DNA of 64,000 bases, taken from positions 173,691 to 237,690 of the forward strand of contig JAPLQE010000066.1 in the NCBI GenBank assembly GCA_026399835.1, written 5' to 3'. The position numbers and the translations under genes are program-made. The notes below the pieces were generated by a model. The model did not search any database and was not told the DNA's origin. It saw nothing but the letters and a program-made list of their open reading frames with translations. Positions 46,542 through 56,651 of the stretch are shown here, in pieces. This DNA comes from Burkholderiales bacterium (GTDB lineage Bacteria; Pseudomonadota; Gammaproteobacteria; Burkholderiales; Burkholderiaceae_E). Position 1 is the stretch's first letter, and every line of letters begins with the position of its first letter.

Positions 46542-47429
46542 ATGGCCGCCGTTCCCGCGACGACGGTGCCGCGCGCCGCCGGCTGGCTCGCGCGCCTGGC
46601 GCTGCGCTTCGCTGCGCGCGACGGCACGACCCGCCTCGTGCACAACCGGCACGAGGGGCCGCTGCGGCTGATCAAGGCGCTGCCCCTGAGCGACGGCCGC
46701 GTCCAGGCGGTGATCGTGCATCCGCCCGGCGGGCTGGTGGGCGGCGACCGGCTCGAGCTCGACGTCGAGCTCGGTGCCGGCGCGCGCGTGCTCTGCACGA
46801 CGCCGGGCGCGCAGAAGTGGTACCGCAGCCCGGCCGAAGCCGCGGTCGCGCGGACCCGGGTGTCGGTCGGGGCGGGCGGCGCGCTCGAGTGGCTGCCGCA
46901 GCCCGCCATCGTGTACGACCGGGCGCGCGTGCGGCAGTCGATCGACTTCACGCTCGCCGCCGATGCCCGGATGATCGGCTGGGAGTGCCTGGTGCTCGGA
47001 CGCGCGGCGATGGGCGAGCGCTTCGCCACCGGCGCGCTGCACCAGCGGCTGTCCCTGTCGGTCGAGGGCGGCGCGCGCTGGGCCGAGCACACCGCCGCCG
47101 AAGCCGGCGACCGGCTGTTCGCCTCGCCGCTCGGCTGGGGCGGGCGCACCGTCGCCTGCACTGTGTGGGCCGCCGCGCCCGCCGACGCCCTCGACGACGA
47201 CCTGCGCGACGCCTGGCGCGCGCTGCTCGACGAGGCCTGCGCCTCGGCGGACGGGCGCGCCGCGCGCCTCGAGGCCGGGGCGACCCGGCCCACGCCGGGC
47301 TTGCTCGGTGCCCGCCTGCTCGCGGATGATTCGCAGGTCGCGATGCGCGTCGCGCAGTCGCTGTGGGCGCGTGCGCGTCCCGCCGTCCTCGGCGCGGCGA
47401 GCGCGCCACCACGGATCTGGGCCACCTGA
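46542..47429 (+). CDS. ureD: Urease accessory protein UreD (UreH)
   Basis: This 295-residue scaffold binds apo-urease and, with UreF and UreG, passes nickel to the active site. Typical stretches are [65 protein letters not shown] and [14 protein letters not shown]. The start at 46542 follows the FAD oxidase by 5 bp. ureA comes next after 25 bp. It opens the urease locus. Confidence 0.95.
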   Translation: MAAVPATTVPRAAGWLARLALRFAARDGTTRLVHNRHEGPLRLIKALPLSDGRVQAVIVHPPGGLVGGDRLELDVELGAGARVLCTTPGAQKWYRSPAEAAVARTRVSVGAGGALEWLPQPAIVYDRARVRQSIDFTLAADARMIGWECLVLGRAAMGERFATGALHQRLSLSVEGGARWAEHTAAEAGDRLFASPLGWGGRTVACTVWAAAPADALDDDLRDAWRALLDEACASADGRAARLEAGATRPTPGLLGARLLADDSQVAMRVAQSLWARARPAVLGAASAPPRIWAT

Positions 47430-47454
47430 CGGCCCGCACCCACCGGAATCCCAG

Positions 47455-47757
47455 ATGGACCTGTCGCCCCGAGAGAAGGACAAGCTGCTGATCTTCACCG
47501 CCGCACTGCTCGCCGAGCGCCGGCGCGCCCGCGGCCTGAAGCTCAACTACCCCGAGACGATCGCCTACATCACCGCGGCGGTCCTCGAGGGCGCGCGCGA
47601 CGGGCGCTCGGTGGCCGACCTGATGCACTACGGCACCACGCTGCTCTCGCGCGAGGACGTGATGGACGGCGTGCCGGAGATGATCCCTGACATCCAGGTC
47701 GAGGCGACCTTCCCGGACGGCACCAAGCTGGTGACCGTCCACCATCCCGTGGGCTGA
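47455..47757 (+). CDS. ureA: Urease gamma subunit
   Basis: This 100-residue subunit is of normal length for UreA. It begins [34 protein letters not shown] and has [21 protein letters not shown] and [32 protein letters not shown] at the end, all canonical. It pairs with UreB and UreC in the urease trimer. In this genome it is separated from ureB by the urt operon, about 6 kb, instead of adjoining it. Confidence 0.97.
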   Translation: MDLSPREKDKLLIFTAALLAERRRARGLKLNYPETIAYITAAVLEGARDGRSVADLMHYGTTLLSREDVMDGVPEMIPDIQVEATFPDGTKLVTVHHPVG

Positions 47758-47778
47758 CCCGCCCGTCCCAGGGTCCGG

Positions 47779-47797
47779 CGGTGCGTGAGCCGCACCG
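47779..47797. promoter_or_regulatory. Perfect inverted repeat upstream of urtA
   Basis: CGGTGCG-TGAGC-CGCACCG is a 7-bp dyad 22 bp after the ureA stop and 29 bp before the sigma-54 element. It may be an operator or a hairpin ending the ureA message. The half-site order (GTGC then GCAC) is the reverse of the usual NtrC site, so NtrC binding is not claimed. Confidence 0.45.
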
Positions 47798-47825
47798 TTC
47801 CTGTGCGAGTTGCCATCCGAGGCGG

Positions 47826-47840
47826 TGGCACGGTTGTTGC
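47826..47840 (+). promoter_or_regulatory. Sigma-54 (RpoN) promoter for urtA
   Basis: TGGCACGGTTGTTGC matches the RpoN consensus TGGCACG-N4-TTGC. The -24 GG and -12 GC are separated by exactly ten bases, as required. It lies 77 bp before the urtA ATG in a 159-bp gap, giving a leader of about 65 bases. This implies control of urea uptake by nitrogen supply through an enhancer-binding activator such as NtrC. Confidence 0.75.
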
Positions 47841-47916
47841 GAATCCTGTCCCCGAGCGCGGCCGCACCGCGCCGCCGACAGACCCGTCTACATCCCCCAG
47901 CTCACAGAGGACCCCG

Positions 47917-49182
47917 ATGACCCAACGTCGCGATTTCATCAAGGCCGCCACCGCCGGCGCCGCCGTCACGCTGCCGGGGCTGACCGCCTCGAACCTGGTG
48001 TTCGCGCAGGACAAGACCCCGATCAAGGTCGGCGTGCTGCACTCGCTGTCGGGCACGATGGCGATCTCCGAGACCGCGCTCAAGAACACCGTCCTCATGA
48101 CCATCGAGGAGATGAACGCGAAGGGCGGCGTGATGGGCCGTCCGCTCGAGGCGGTGATCGTCGACCCGGCCTCGAACTGGCCGCTGTTCGCCGAGAAGGC
48201 CCGCCAGCTGCTGTCGCAGGACAAGGTCGCCGCCACCTTCGGCTGCTGGACCTCGGTGTCGCGCAAGTCGGTGCTGCCGGTCTACGAGGAGCTCAACGGC
48301 CTGCTGTTCTACCCGGTGCAGTACGAGGGCGAGGAGCTGTCGAAGAACGTGTTCTACACCGGCGCGGCGCCGAACCAGCAGGCCATCCCGGCCGTCGAGT
48401 ACCTGATGGGCAAGGGCGGCGGCAATGCCAAGCGCTGGGTCCTGCTGGGCACCGACTACGTGTACCCGCGCACCACGAACAAGATCCTGCGCGCCTTCCT
48501 GAAGTCGAAGGGCGTCGCCGAGAAGGACATCGACGAGTCCTACACCCCGTTCGGCCACTCGGACTACCAGACCATCGTCGCGAACGTGAAGAAGTTCGCC
48601 GCCGGCGGCCGCACCGCGGTCATCTCGACGATCAACGGCGACTCGAACGTGCCGTTCTACAAGGAGCTGGGCAACCAGGGCCTGAAGGCCAAGGACGTGC
48701 CGGTGGTGGCGTTCTCGGTCGGTGAGGAAGAGCTGCGCGGCATCGACACCAAGCCGCTGGTCGGTCACCTCGCCGCGTGGAACTACTTCATGTCGGTAAA
48801 GAACCCCGAGAACGAGAAGTTCATCAAGACCTACAAGGCGTGGGCCGAGAAGAACAAGATCGCCAACGCGTCGACCTCGGTCACCAACGACCCGATGGAA
48901 GCGACCTACGTCGGCATGTACATGTGGAAGCAGGCGGTCGAGAAGGCCAAGTCGATCGAGGTCGACAAGGTCCGTCCGGCGATGTACGGCCAGACCTTCA
49001 AGGCGCCCTGCGGCTTCACGCTGACGATGGACAAGTCGAACCACCACCTGCACAAGCCGGTGATGATCGGCGAGATCCAGGGCAATGGGCAGTTCTCGGT
49101 CGTCTACAAGACGAAGGAGCCGATCCGCGCGAACCCGTGGTCGCCCTTCATTGCCGGCAACGAGAGCAAGCAGGGCGCCTGA
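47917..49182 (+). CDS. urtA: Urea ABC transporter substrate-binding protein UrtA
   Basis: This 421-residue periplasmic protein has a Tat-like signal (TQRRDFIKAATAGAAVTLPG). The mature part opens with IKVGVLHSLSGTMAISETALKNTVLMTIEEMNAKGG, continues with FGCWTSVSRKSVLPVYEELNGLLFYPVQYEGEE and SKNVFYTGAAPNQQAIPAVEYLM, all diagnostic for UrtA rather than other Leu/Ile/Val-type binding proteins. A CAGAGG ribosome binding site precedes the start. A sigma-54 promoter lies upstream and two hairpins follow, so its message is probably more abundant than urtBCDE. Confidence 0.96.
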   Translation: MTQRRDFIKAATAGAAVTLPGLTASNLVFAQDKTPIKVGVLHSLSGTMAISETALKNTVLMTIEEMNAKGGVMGRPLEAVIVDPASNWPLFAEKARQLLSQDKVAATFGCWTSVSRKSVLPVYEELNGLLFYPVQYEGEELSKNVFYTGAAPNQQAIPAVEYLMGKGGGNAKRWVLLGTDYVYPRTTNKILRAFLKSKGVAEKDIDESYTPFGHSDYQTIVANVKKFAAGGRTAVISTINGDSNVPFYKELGNQGLKAKDVPVVAFSVGEEELRGIDTKPLVGHLAAWNYFMSVKNPENEKFIKTYKAWAEKNKIANASTSVTNDPMEATYVGMYMWKQAVEKAKSIEVDKVRPAMYGQTFKAPCGFTLTMDKSNHHLHKPVMIGEIQGNGQFSVVYKTKEPIRANPWSPFIAGNESKQGA

Positions 49183-49190
49183 TGCGCCCG

Positions 49191-49225
49191 GCACGACGCG
49201 CCGCGGATCGCGCGGCGCGCCGTGC
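49191..49225. terminator. Hairpin after urtA (possible mRNA stabiliser)
   Basis: A 15-bp stem with one mismatch, GCACGACGCGCCGCG / CGCGGCGCGCCGTGC, and a GATCG loop starts 9 bp after the urtA stop. No T-tract follows, so it is more likely a 3'-end stabiliser or part of an attenuator than a full terminator. Confidence 0.6.
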
Positions 49226-49260
49226 CAGATCGGTTTCCTGGGGCAATGCAGCAGCGATTC

Positions 49261-49294
49261 GGGGGCGACGTACGCCGTCGCCCCCTCCTTTTTT
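49261..49294 (+). terminator. Intrinsic terminator between urtA and urtB
   Basis: A perfect 10-bp GC-rich stem, GGGGGCGACG / CGTCGCCCCC, with a TACGC loop is followed by TCCTTTTTT. This is a typical rho-independent terminator placed 43 bp before urtB. It would lower expression of urtBCDE and the downstream ure genes relative to urtA. Confidence 0.85.
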
Positions 49295-49336
49295 GCGTCG
49301 TTGCACCGCCGGACCCATGGACCACGAGCACACCCG

Positions 49337-50959
49337 ATGACCCGACCCTCCTGGAGGCGCGCGTGGCGCGCCGCCTGCGCCGCCGTGCTGCTCGCCGTGT
49401 TCGCGATGCCCGCGGCCGCGGTCGATGCAGACGCGCTCAAGAAGCTCGCGTCCGACGACTTCGACGAGAAGGCGGCCGCGATCGAGTCGATCGTCGCGAA
49501 GCCCGATCCGATGACCCTGCCTCTGCTCAAGGCGCTGCAGGACGGCACGCTGCGCGTCGACGGACAGGGCGCCGGCTGGATCAAGTCCGAGTCGGGCGTC
49601 GTCGACGCGGCGACCGGCAAGCCGGCCGAGTTGCCCTCGCCCGAGCCCGACGAGGTCACGATCAACAACAACCTGCGCGGGCAGATCGATGCGGCGATGG
49701 CCGCGCTCAAGCTGTTCGCGCCCGAGCGCGGCCTGCGGCTCGCGGCCGCCCGTTCGCTGCAGGGCGGGGAGGACGACGCGCTGCGCGACACGCTTGCCGG
49801 CGCGCTGGAGAAGGAGACCGATGCCGACGTGAAGGCCGCCATCGCGCTTGCGCTCGCGGCGATCGACGTCCGAGCCGAGGATCCGAAGCTGCGCCTTGCC
49901 GCGGTGCAGGTGCTCGCGGCGAGCGACCGGGCCGAGATGCGCACGATGCTCGCGGCGATGGTCGAACAGCGTCCCGACGGCTCGTGGGCCGAGACCGACG
50001 ACGCGGTGCGCACCGCGGCCCGTGCGTCGCTGTCCGAGGTGTCGGGCCGGCTGGCGCGCGCCGAGTGGTTCGGCCGGATCTTCGCGGGGCTGTCGCTCGG
50101 CAGCATCCTGATGCTCGCGGCGATCGGCCTGGCGATCACCTACGGCCTGCTCGGCGTCATCAACATGGCGCACGGCGAGATGATCATGATCGGGGCGTAC
50201 GCGACCTACGCGACGCAGTCGGTGTTCCGCGCCGCGATGCCCGACGCGATCGCGTGGTATCCGGTCGCGGCGCTCCCGGTGGCCTTCGTCGTGGCCGCGT
50301 CGATCGGCATCGTGATCGAGCGCACCGTCATCCGCTGGCTGTACGGCCGCCCGCTCGAGACGCTGCTGGCGACCTGGGGCGTGAGCCTGATCCTGATCCA
50401 GGCGGTGCGCCAGATCTTCGGTCCCCAGAACGTCGAGATCGAGAACCCGGTCTGGCTGTCCGGCGGCGTGCAGTTCGGCTCGCTGGTGCTGCCCTACAAC
50501 CGGATCGTCATCATCGTCTTCGCGCTGGCGGTGCTCGGCGCGGTGGCGCTGGTGCTGAACCGCACGCGGCTCGGCCTGTTCGTGCGCGGCGTCACGCAGA
50601 ATCGGCCGATGGCCTCGGCCGTCGGCGTGCCGACCGACCGGGTGGACATGATGGCCTTCGGGCTGGGCTCCGGCATCGCCGGGCTCGCGGGCGTCGCGCT
50701 CTCGCAGGTCGGCAACGTCGGCCCCGAGCTCGGCCAGTCCTACATCATCGACTCGTTCATCGTCGTGGTGCTCGGCGGTGTCGGCCAGCTCCTCGGCACG
50801 GTGGTCGCGGGCTTCGGGCTGGGCGTCGCGAACAAGCTGCTCGAGCCCTGGCTCGGCGCCGTCATCGCCAAGATCCTGATCCTCGCGCTGATCATCGCCT
50901 TCATCCAGAAGCGTCCGTCGGGCCTGTTCGCCCTGAAGGGCCGCGCGGTGGAGAACTGA
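49337..50959 (+). CDS. urtB: Urea ABC transporter permease UrtB
   Basis: This 540-residue protein has a signal peptide (AVFAMPAAAVDA) and the long N-terminal periplasmic region characteristic of UrtB (to about residue 240, helical with HEAT-like repeats around ALRDTLAGALEKETDADVKAAI). The permease domain follows, with GLLGVINMAHGEMIMIGAY, IVIERTVIRWLYGRPLETLLATWG and YIIDSFIVVVLGGVGQLLGT. urtC starts 1 bp after its stop. It forms the membrane pore with UrtC. Confidence 0.95.
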   Translation: MTRPSWRRAWRAACAAVLLAVFAMPAAAVDADALKKLASDDFDEKAAAIESIVAKPDPMTLPLLKALQDGTLRVDGQGAGWIKSESGVVDAATGKPAELPSPEPDEVTINNNLRGQIDAAMAALKLFAPERGLRLAAARSLQGGEDDALRDTLAGALEKETDADVKAAIALALAAIDVRAEDPKLRLAAVQVLAASDRAEMRTMLAAMVEQRPDGSWAETDDAVRTAARASLSEVSGRLARAEWFGRIFAGLSLGSILMLAAIGLAITYGLLGVINMAHGEMIMIGAYATYATQSVFRAAMPDAIAWYPVAALPVAFVVAASIGIVIERTVIRWLYGRPLETLLATWGVSLILIQAVRQIFGPQNVEIENPVWLSGGVQFGSLVLPYNRIVIIVFALAVLGAVALVLNRTRLGLFVRGVTQNRPMASAVGVPTDRVDMMAFGLGSGIAGLAGVALSQVGNVGPELGQSYIIDSFIVVVLGGVGQLLGTVVAGFGLGVANKLLEPWLGAVIAKILILALIIAFIQKRPSGLFALKGRAVEN

Positions 50960-50960
50960 G

Positions 50961-52130
50961 ATGCTGACCGCCCCCCGCCGCAGCCTGTTCACCCCCGTGC
51001 AGTGGGTGATCCTCGGCCTCGCCTTCATCTTCGTCGGCGTCGCGGTGCCGCTCGCGCATGCGTGGCTGCCCACCGAGCACGCGCTGCGCCCGTCGACCTA
51101 CACGATGACGCTGTCGGGCAAGTTCATGTGCTACGCGATGGTCGCCGTCGCGATGGACCTGATCTGGGGCTTCACCGGCATCCTGTCGCTCGGCCAGTCG
51201 CTGTTCTTCGCGCTCGGCGGCTATGCGTTCGGCATGTACCTGATGCGCGGCATCGGGCGCGAGGGCCAGTACCAGAGCGAGCTGCCCGACTTCATGGTGT
51301 TCCTCGACTGGAAGACGCTGCCCTGGACCTGGTGGAACAGCGACAGCTTCCTGTGGACGATGTTCCTGGTGGTCGCGGTGCCCGGCGCGCTCGCCTTCGT
51401 GTTCGGCTTCTTCGCGTTCCGCTCGCGGATCAAGGGCGTGTACTTCTCGATCATCACGCAGGCGCTGACCTTCGCCTTCATGCTGCTGTTCTTCCGCAAC
51501 GAGACCGGCTTCGGCGGCAACAACGGCTTCACCGACTTCAAGACGATCCTGGGCTTCCGGATCACCGACCCGTCGACCAAGGCCGCACTGCTGTCGGCGA
51601 CCGCCGTCGGGCTGTTCGGCACCTTCGTGCTGGCGCGCTGGCTGGTCACGCGCAAGTTCGGCCGCGTGCTGCAGGCGATCCGCGACGCGGAGTCGCGCGC
51701 GCGTTTCTGCGGCTACGACACGCTGGGCTACAAGCTCGGCATCTGGACGCTCGCCGCGGTCATCAGCGGCGTGGCCGGTGCGCTCTACGTGCCGCAGGTC
51801 GGCATCATCAACCCGAGCGAGATGTCGCCGGCGAACTCGATCGAGGTCGCGATCTGGACCGCGGTCGGCGGGCGCGGCACGCTGATCGGCCCGATCATCG
51901 GCGCCTTCCTGGTCAACGGCGCCAAGAGCTGGTTCACGCAGGCCTTCCCCGAGTACTGGCTGTTCTTCCTGGGCCTGCTGTTCGTGCTGGTGACGCTGTT
52001 CCTGCCGCGCGGCGTGATCGCGCTGTTCGACCGGATCCGGCCGGCCGCGAAGGCCGACGCGGACGAGGCCCCGCAGGCGGCCGCCGCGCCCGCCCGTGCC
52101 GCCGCCGGCTCCGCCGAGGGCCGCGCATGA
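50961..52130 (+). CDS. urtC: Urea ABC transporter permease UrtC
   Basis: This 389-residue membrane protein carries UrtC hallmarks: MDLIWGFTGILSLGQSLFFALGGYAFGMYLM, FRSRIKGVYFSIITQALTFAFMLLFFRNETGFGGNNGFTDFK in outline, and AIRDAESRARFCGYDTLGYKL, the loop that contacts the ATPases. The C-terminal tail is Ala-rich and probably disordered. It overlaps urtD as ATGA. Confidence 0.95.
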   Translation: MLTAPRRSLFTPVQWVILGLAFIFVGVAVPLAHAWLPTEHALRPSTYTMTLSGKFMCYAMVAVAMDLIWGFTGILSLGQSLFFALGGYAFGMYLMRGIGREGQYQSELPDFMVFLDWKTLPWTWWNSDSFLWTMFLVVAVPGALAFVFGFFAFRSRIKGVYFSIITQALTFAFMLLFFRNETGFGGNNGFTDFKTILGFRITDPSTKAALLSATAVGLFGTFVLARWLVTRKFGRVLQAIRDAESRARFCGYDTLGYKLGIWTLAAVISGVAGALYVPQVGIINPSEMSPANSIEVAIWTAVGGRGTLIGPIIGAFLVNGAKSWFTQAFPEYWLFFLGLLFVLVTLFLPRGVIALFDRIRPAAKADADEAPQAAAAPARAAAGSAEGRA

Positions 52131-52990
52131 GCCCGCCCCTGTCGTCCGCGGGCAGCGCGGCCCGCTCCGGCGCCGCCGACGGCGCCGCGCGCCCCGGCGA
52201 AGGCAGCTCGCAGGCCTTCGGTCACCTTGTCACGCCCGGTGTCGACGTCTCGCACGGCCCGATCCTGTACCTCGAGGGCGTGACCGTCAGCTTCGACGGC
52301 TTCCGGGCGCTGAACGACCTGTCGCTGACCCTCGACGACGGCGAGCTGCGCTGCATCATCGGACCGAACGGCGCCGGCAAGACCACGATGATGGACGTCA
52401 TCACCGGCAAGACGCGGCCCGACACCGGTCGGGTCTTCTTCGGCCAGACCATCGACCTCACGCGGCTCAACGAGTCGCAGATCGCCCAGGCCGGGATCGG
52501 CCGCAAGTTCCAGCGCCCGACGGTGTTCGAGACGATGACCGTCTTCGAGAACATGGAGCTCGCGCTCAAGACCGACAAGCGCGGCTTCGCCAGCCTGCGT
52601 GCGAAGCTCGATTCCGAGCAGCTCGGCCGCATCGAGTCGATCCTCGAGCTGACCAACCTGCGCGGCGAGGTCGACCGGATCGCCGGCGTCCTCTCGCACG
52701 GCCAGAAGCAGTGGCTCGAGATCGGCATGCTGCTGTCCCAGGAGCCGCGCGTGGTGCTGCTCGACGAGCCGGTCGCCGGCATGACCGACGCCGAGACCGA
52801 CAAGACCGCCGAGCTGTGCCTGCAGCTCGAGAAGAAGCACACCGTGGTGGTGGTCGAGCACGACATGGAGTTCGTCGCCAAGATCGCGCGCAAGGTCACG
52901 GTGCTCTGCGAGGGCAGCGTACTCGCCGAGGGCGCGATGGACGTCGTGCGCCGCGACCCGCGCGTGATCGAGGTCTACCTGGGACGCTGA
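52127..52990 (+). CDS. urtD: Urea ABC transporter ATP-binding protein UrtD
   Basis: This 287-residue ATPase has an N-terminal extension of about 45 residues rich in Ser, Gly and Ala. The ABC domain has Walker A GPNGAGKTT, the Q-loop GRKFQRPTVFETMTVFENMELAL, signature LSHGQKQWLEIGMLL and Walker B VVLLDEPVAGM. The RKFQRPTVFE stretch and the SHGQ signature are typical of UrtD. It overlaps urtC by 4 bp and precedes urtE by 5 bp. Confidence 0.95.
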   Translation: MSPPLSSAGSAARSGAADGAARPGEGSSQAFGHLVTPGVDVSHGPILYLEGVTVSFDGFRALNDLSLTLDDGELRCIIGPNGAGKTTMMDVITGKTRPDTGRVFFGQTIDLTRLNESQIAQAGIGRKFQRPTVFETMTVFENMELALKTDKRGFASLRAKLDSEQLGRIESILELTNLRGEVDRIAGVLSHGQKQWLEIGMLLSQEPRVVLLDEPVAGMTDAETDKTAELCLQLEKKHTVVVVEHDMEFVAKIARKVTVLCEGSVLAEGAMDVVRRDPRVIEVYLGR

Positions 52991-52995
52991 GCCGC

Positions 52996-53691
52996 ATGCT
53001 GAAGATCGAGGGACTGAACCAGTACTACGGCGGCAGCCACACGCTGCGCGACGTGTCGCTCGTGGCCGAGACCGGGGCGGTGACCGCCGTCCTCGGGCGC
53101 AACGGCATGGGCAAGACGACGCTGCTCAAGTGCATGATGGGGCTGCTGCCGGTGAAGTCCGGCCGCATCGAGTTCGAGGGGCGGGACATCACCCGGATGA
53201 AGCCCCACCAGCGGGCCCAGCTCGGCATTGCGCTGGTGCCGCAAGGGCGCGAGATCTTCCCGCGGCTGACCGTCGAGGAGAACCTGAAGATCGCGATGGC
53301 GGCGACGCACCAGAAGGAGCGCTCGGTGCCGGGCTGGGTCTACGAGACCTTCCCGATCCTCGAGCAGTTCGTGCGGCGGCGCGGCGGCGACCTCTCGGGC
53401 GGCCAGCAGCAGCAGCTGGCGATCGCGCGGGCCCTGGTCACCAGGCCGCGGCTGCTGATCCTCGACGAGCCGACCGAGGGCATCCAGCCGAACGTCATCA
53501 AGGACATCGAGCACGTGATCGCGGGGCTGGCGGCGCAGCGGACCATGGCGATCCTGCTGGTGGAGCAGTACTACGACTTCGCCCGCGAGCTCGCCGACCG
53601 CTACGTCGTGCTCCAGCGCGGCGAGGTGCTGCAGGCCGGCGAAGGCAAGAAGATGGACGAGGACGGGGTCCGCGGGCTGCTCGCGGTCTGA
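52996..53691 (+). CDS. urtE: Urea ABC transporter ATP-binding protein UrtE
   Basis: This 231-residue ATPase starts MLKIEGLNQYYGGSHTLRDVSL, with Walker A GRNGMGKTTLLKCMMGLLP, signature LSGGQQQQLAIARAL and Walker B LLILDEPTEGIQPNVI. The NQYYGGSHTL start and EGIQPN are standard for UrtE. It completes the five-gene urea importer. ureB follows after 111 bp. Confidence 0.95.
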   Translation: MLKIEGLNQYYGGSHTLRDVSLVAETGAVTAVLGRNGMGKTTLLKCMMGLLPVKSGRIEFEGRDITRMKPHQRAQLGIALVPQGREIFPRLTVEENLKIAMAATHQKERSVPGWVYETFPILEQFVRRRGGDLSGGQQQQLAIARALVTRPRLLILDEPTEGIQPNVIKDIEHVIAGLAAQRTMAILLVEQYYDFARELADRYVVLQRGEVLQAGEGKKMDEDGVRGLLAV

Positions 53692-53802
53692 AACCCGCAT
53701 GCCTCGACGCGGGACCGGCTGCGGTCGGTGTACGCTAACGGCTGAGGCGGCCGACGCGATCCCTGACGGAGCGCGGGCCGCGCCCACGGGATGCGAGCGA
53801 CG

Positions 53803-54165
53803 ATGACCCCTGGCGAGCTGCTGGTCGACGACGGAGAGATCGAACTCAACGTCGGGCGACGACGGATCACGCTCACCGTGAAGAACGCGGGCGACCGGCC
53901 GATCCAGGTCGGCTCGCACTACCACTTCGGCGAGACCAACGCGGCGCTCGAGTTCGACCGCGACGCCGCGCGCGGCTTCCGGCTCGACATCGCCTCGGGC
54001 ACCGCGGTGCGCTTCGAGCCGGGCCAGTCGCGCACCGTCGACCTGGTGGCGCTCGCCGGCACCCGCACGGTGTACGGGTTCAGACAGATGGTGATGGGGC
54101 CGCTCGACGCACCGGCGAAGAACGCGGCCGCGAATCAACCCGCCGCCACCCGGAAGAAGGCCTGA
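53803..54165 (+). CDS. ureB: Urease beta subunit
   Basis: This 120-residue subunit starts [21 protein letters not shown]; the family usually begins MxPGEIxxxDGEIELN, so I chose 53803 over the in-frame ATG at 53791. Further canonical stretches are [24 protein letters not shown] and [17 protein letters not shown]. The C-terminal tail is Ala/Lys-rich. It is 2 bp from ureC but about 6 kb from ureA. Confidence 0.95.
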   Translation: MTPGELLVDDGEIELNVGRRRITLTVKNAGDRPIQVGSHYHFGETNAALEFDRDAARGFRLDIASGTAVRFEPGQSRTVDLVALAGTRTVYGFRQMVMGPLDAPAKNAAANQPAATRKKA

Positions 54166-54167
54166 CC

Positions 54168-55889
<1,722 letters not shown>

Positions 55890-55904
55890 CGAGGCGAACG
55901 GCGC

Positions 55905-56651
55905 ATGGCAATCGTGGTGGCCACCCGCCTGGCCGGCGCGCAAGAGCGTGCCGACGAGGTGATCGAACTGGCGTTCGAGCAGCGCGAGAAGTCGCGCTTC
56001 CGCGCCCGTCTGCTGTCGGGCGAGGAGATCGGCGTCGACCTGCCGCCGGGCACGCTGCTGCGCCAGGGTGACCGCATCCGGCTGGGCGACGGCCGGGTGG
56101 TGGCGGTCGAGGCGGCGCCCGAGCGGCTGATCGAGGTGCGTGCGCACGATGCGATCGGCCTGGCGCGGATCGCCTATCACGTGGGCAACCGGCACGTGCC
56201 GCTGCAGCTCGGCGAGGGCTGGATCCGGCTGCTGCCCGACCATGTGCTGCAGGCGATGATCGAGCGCCTGGGCGGGCACGTTCATGCGGTGGAGGAGGGC
56301 TTCCAGCCAGAGTCGGGCGCCTACGGCCACAGCCACGTCCACCACCAGCACGACGACCAGGGGCACGGCGGGCGGATCCATGTGTTCGATCCGAGGCACG
56401 ACTCGGCGGGCCCGTCTGGGCAGGAGGCTTCGCACGGGCATTCGCACGACCACGGGCACGACCACGGGCATGACCACGGGCACGACCACGGGCACGATCA
56501 CGGGCACGATCACGCGCACGATCACGCGCACGATCACGCGCACGATCACGCGCCCGCGGCGCCCCACGTCCACGGCCCGGGCTGCGGCCACGATCACGCG
56601 CATGAGCCCGCGCCGGTCGTCGTCCCGATGCCGAAGCGCCCGCGCCGATGA
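55905..56651 (+). CDS. ureE: Urease accessory nickel chaperone UreE with an extended His-rich tail
   Basis: This 248-residue protein has an N-terminal substrate-like domain (RARLLSGEEIGVDLPPGTLLRQGDRIRLGDGRVVAVEAAPE) and the metal-binding domain with HVGNRHVPLQLGEGWIRLLPDHVLQAMIERLGGHVHAVEEGFQPE in outline. The C-terminus is unusually long, with nine repeats of HDHG or HDHA (residues 181-216), flanked by further His pairs and ending at HGPGCGHDHAHEP. Such a tail binds many nickel ions and may store nickel. It overlaps ureF by 4 bp. Confidence 0.95.
   Translation: MAIVVATRLAGAQERADEVIELAFEQREKSRFRARLLSGEEIGVDLPPGTLLRQGDRIRLGDGRVVAVEAAPERLIEVRAHDAIGLARIAYHVGNRHVPLQLGEGWIRLLPDHVLQAMIERLGGHVHAVEEGFQPESGAYGHSHVHHQHDDQGHGGRIHVFDPRHDSAGPSGQEASHGHSHDHGHDHGHDHGHDHGHDHGHDHAHDHAHDHAHDHAPAAPHVHGPGCGHDHAHEPAPVVVPMPKRPRR
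56445..56552. repeat. Nine 12-bp repeats encoding the UreE His tail
   Basis: The unit CACGAYCACGSG occurs nine times in a row with small changes. The first five encode HDHG and the last four HDHA. Such near-identical in-frame repeats can gain or lose copies by slippage. Confidence 0.92.

Noticed and set aside
47779..47797. The dyad upstream of urtA as an NtrC site
   Set aside because: NtrC sites have GCAC first and GTGC second; here the order is reversed, so I report it only as an unassigned inverted repeat.
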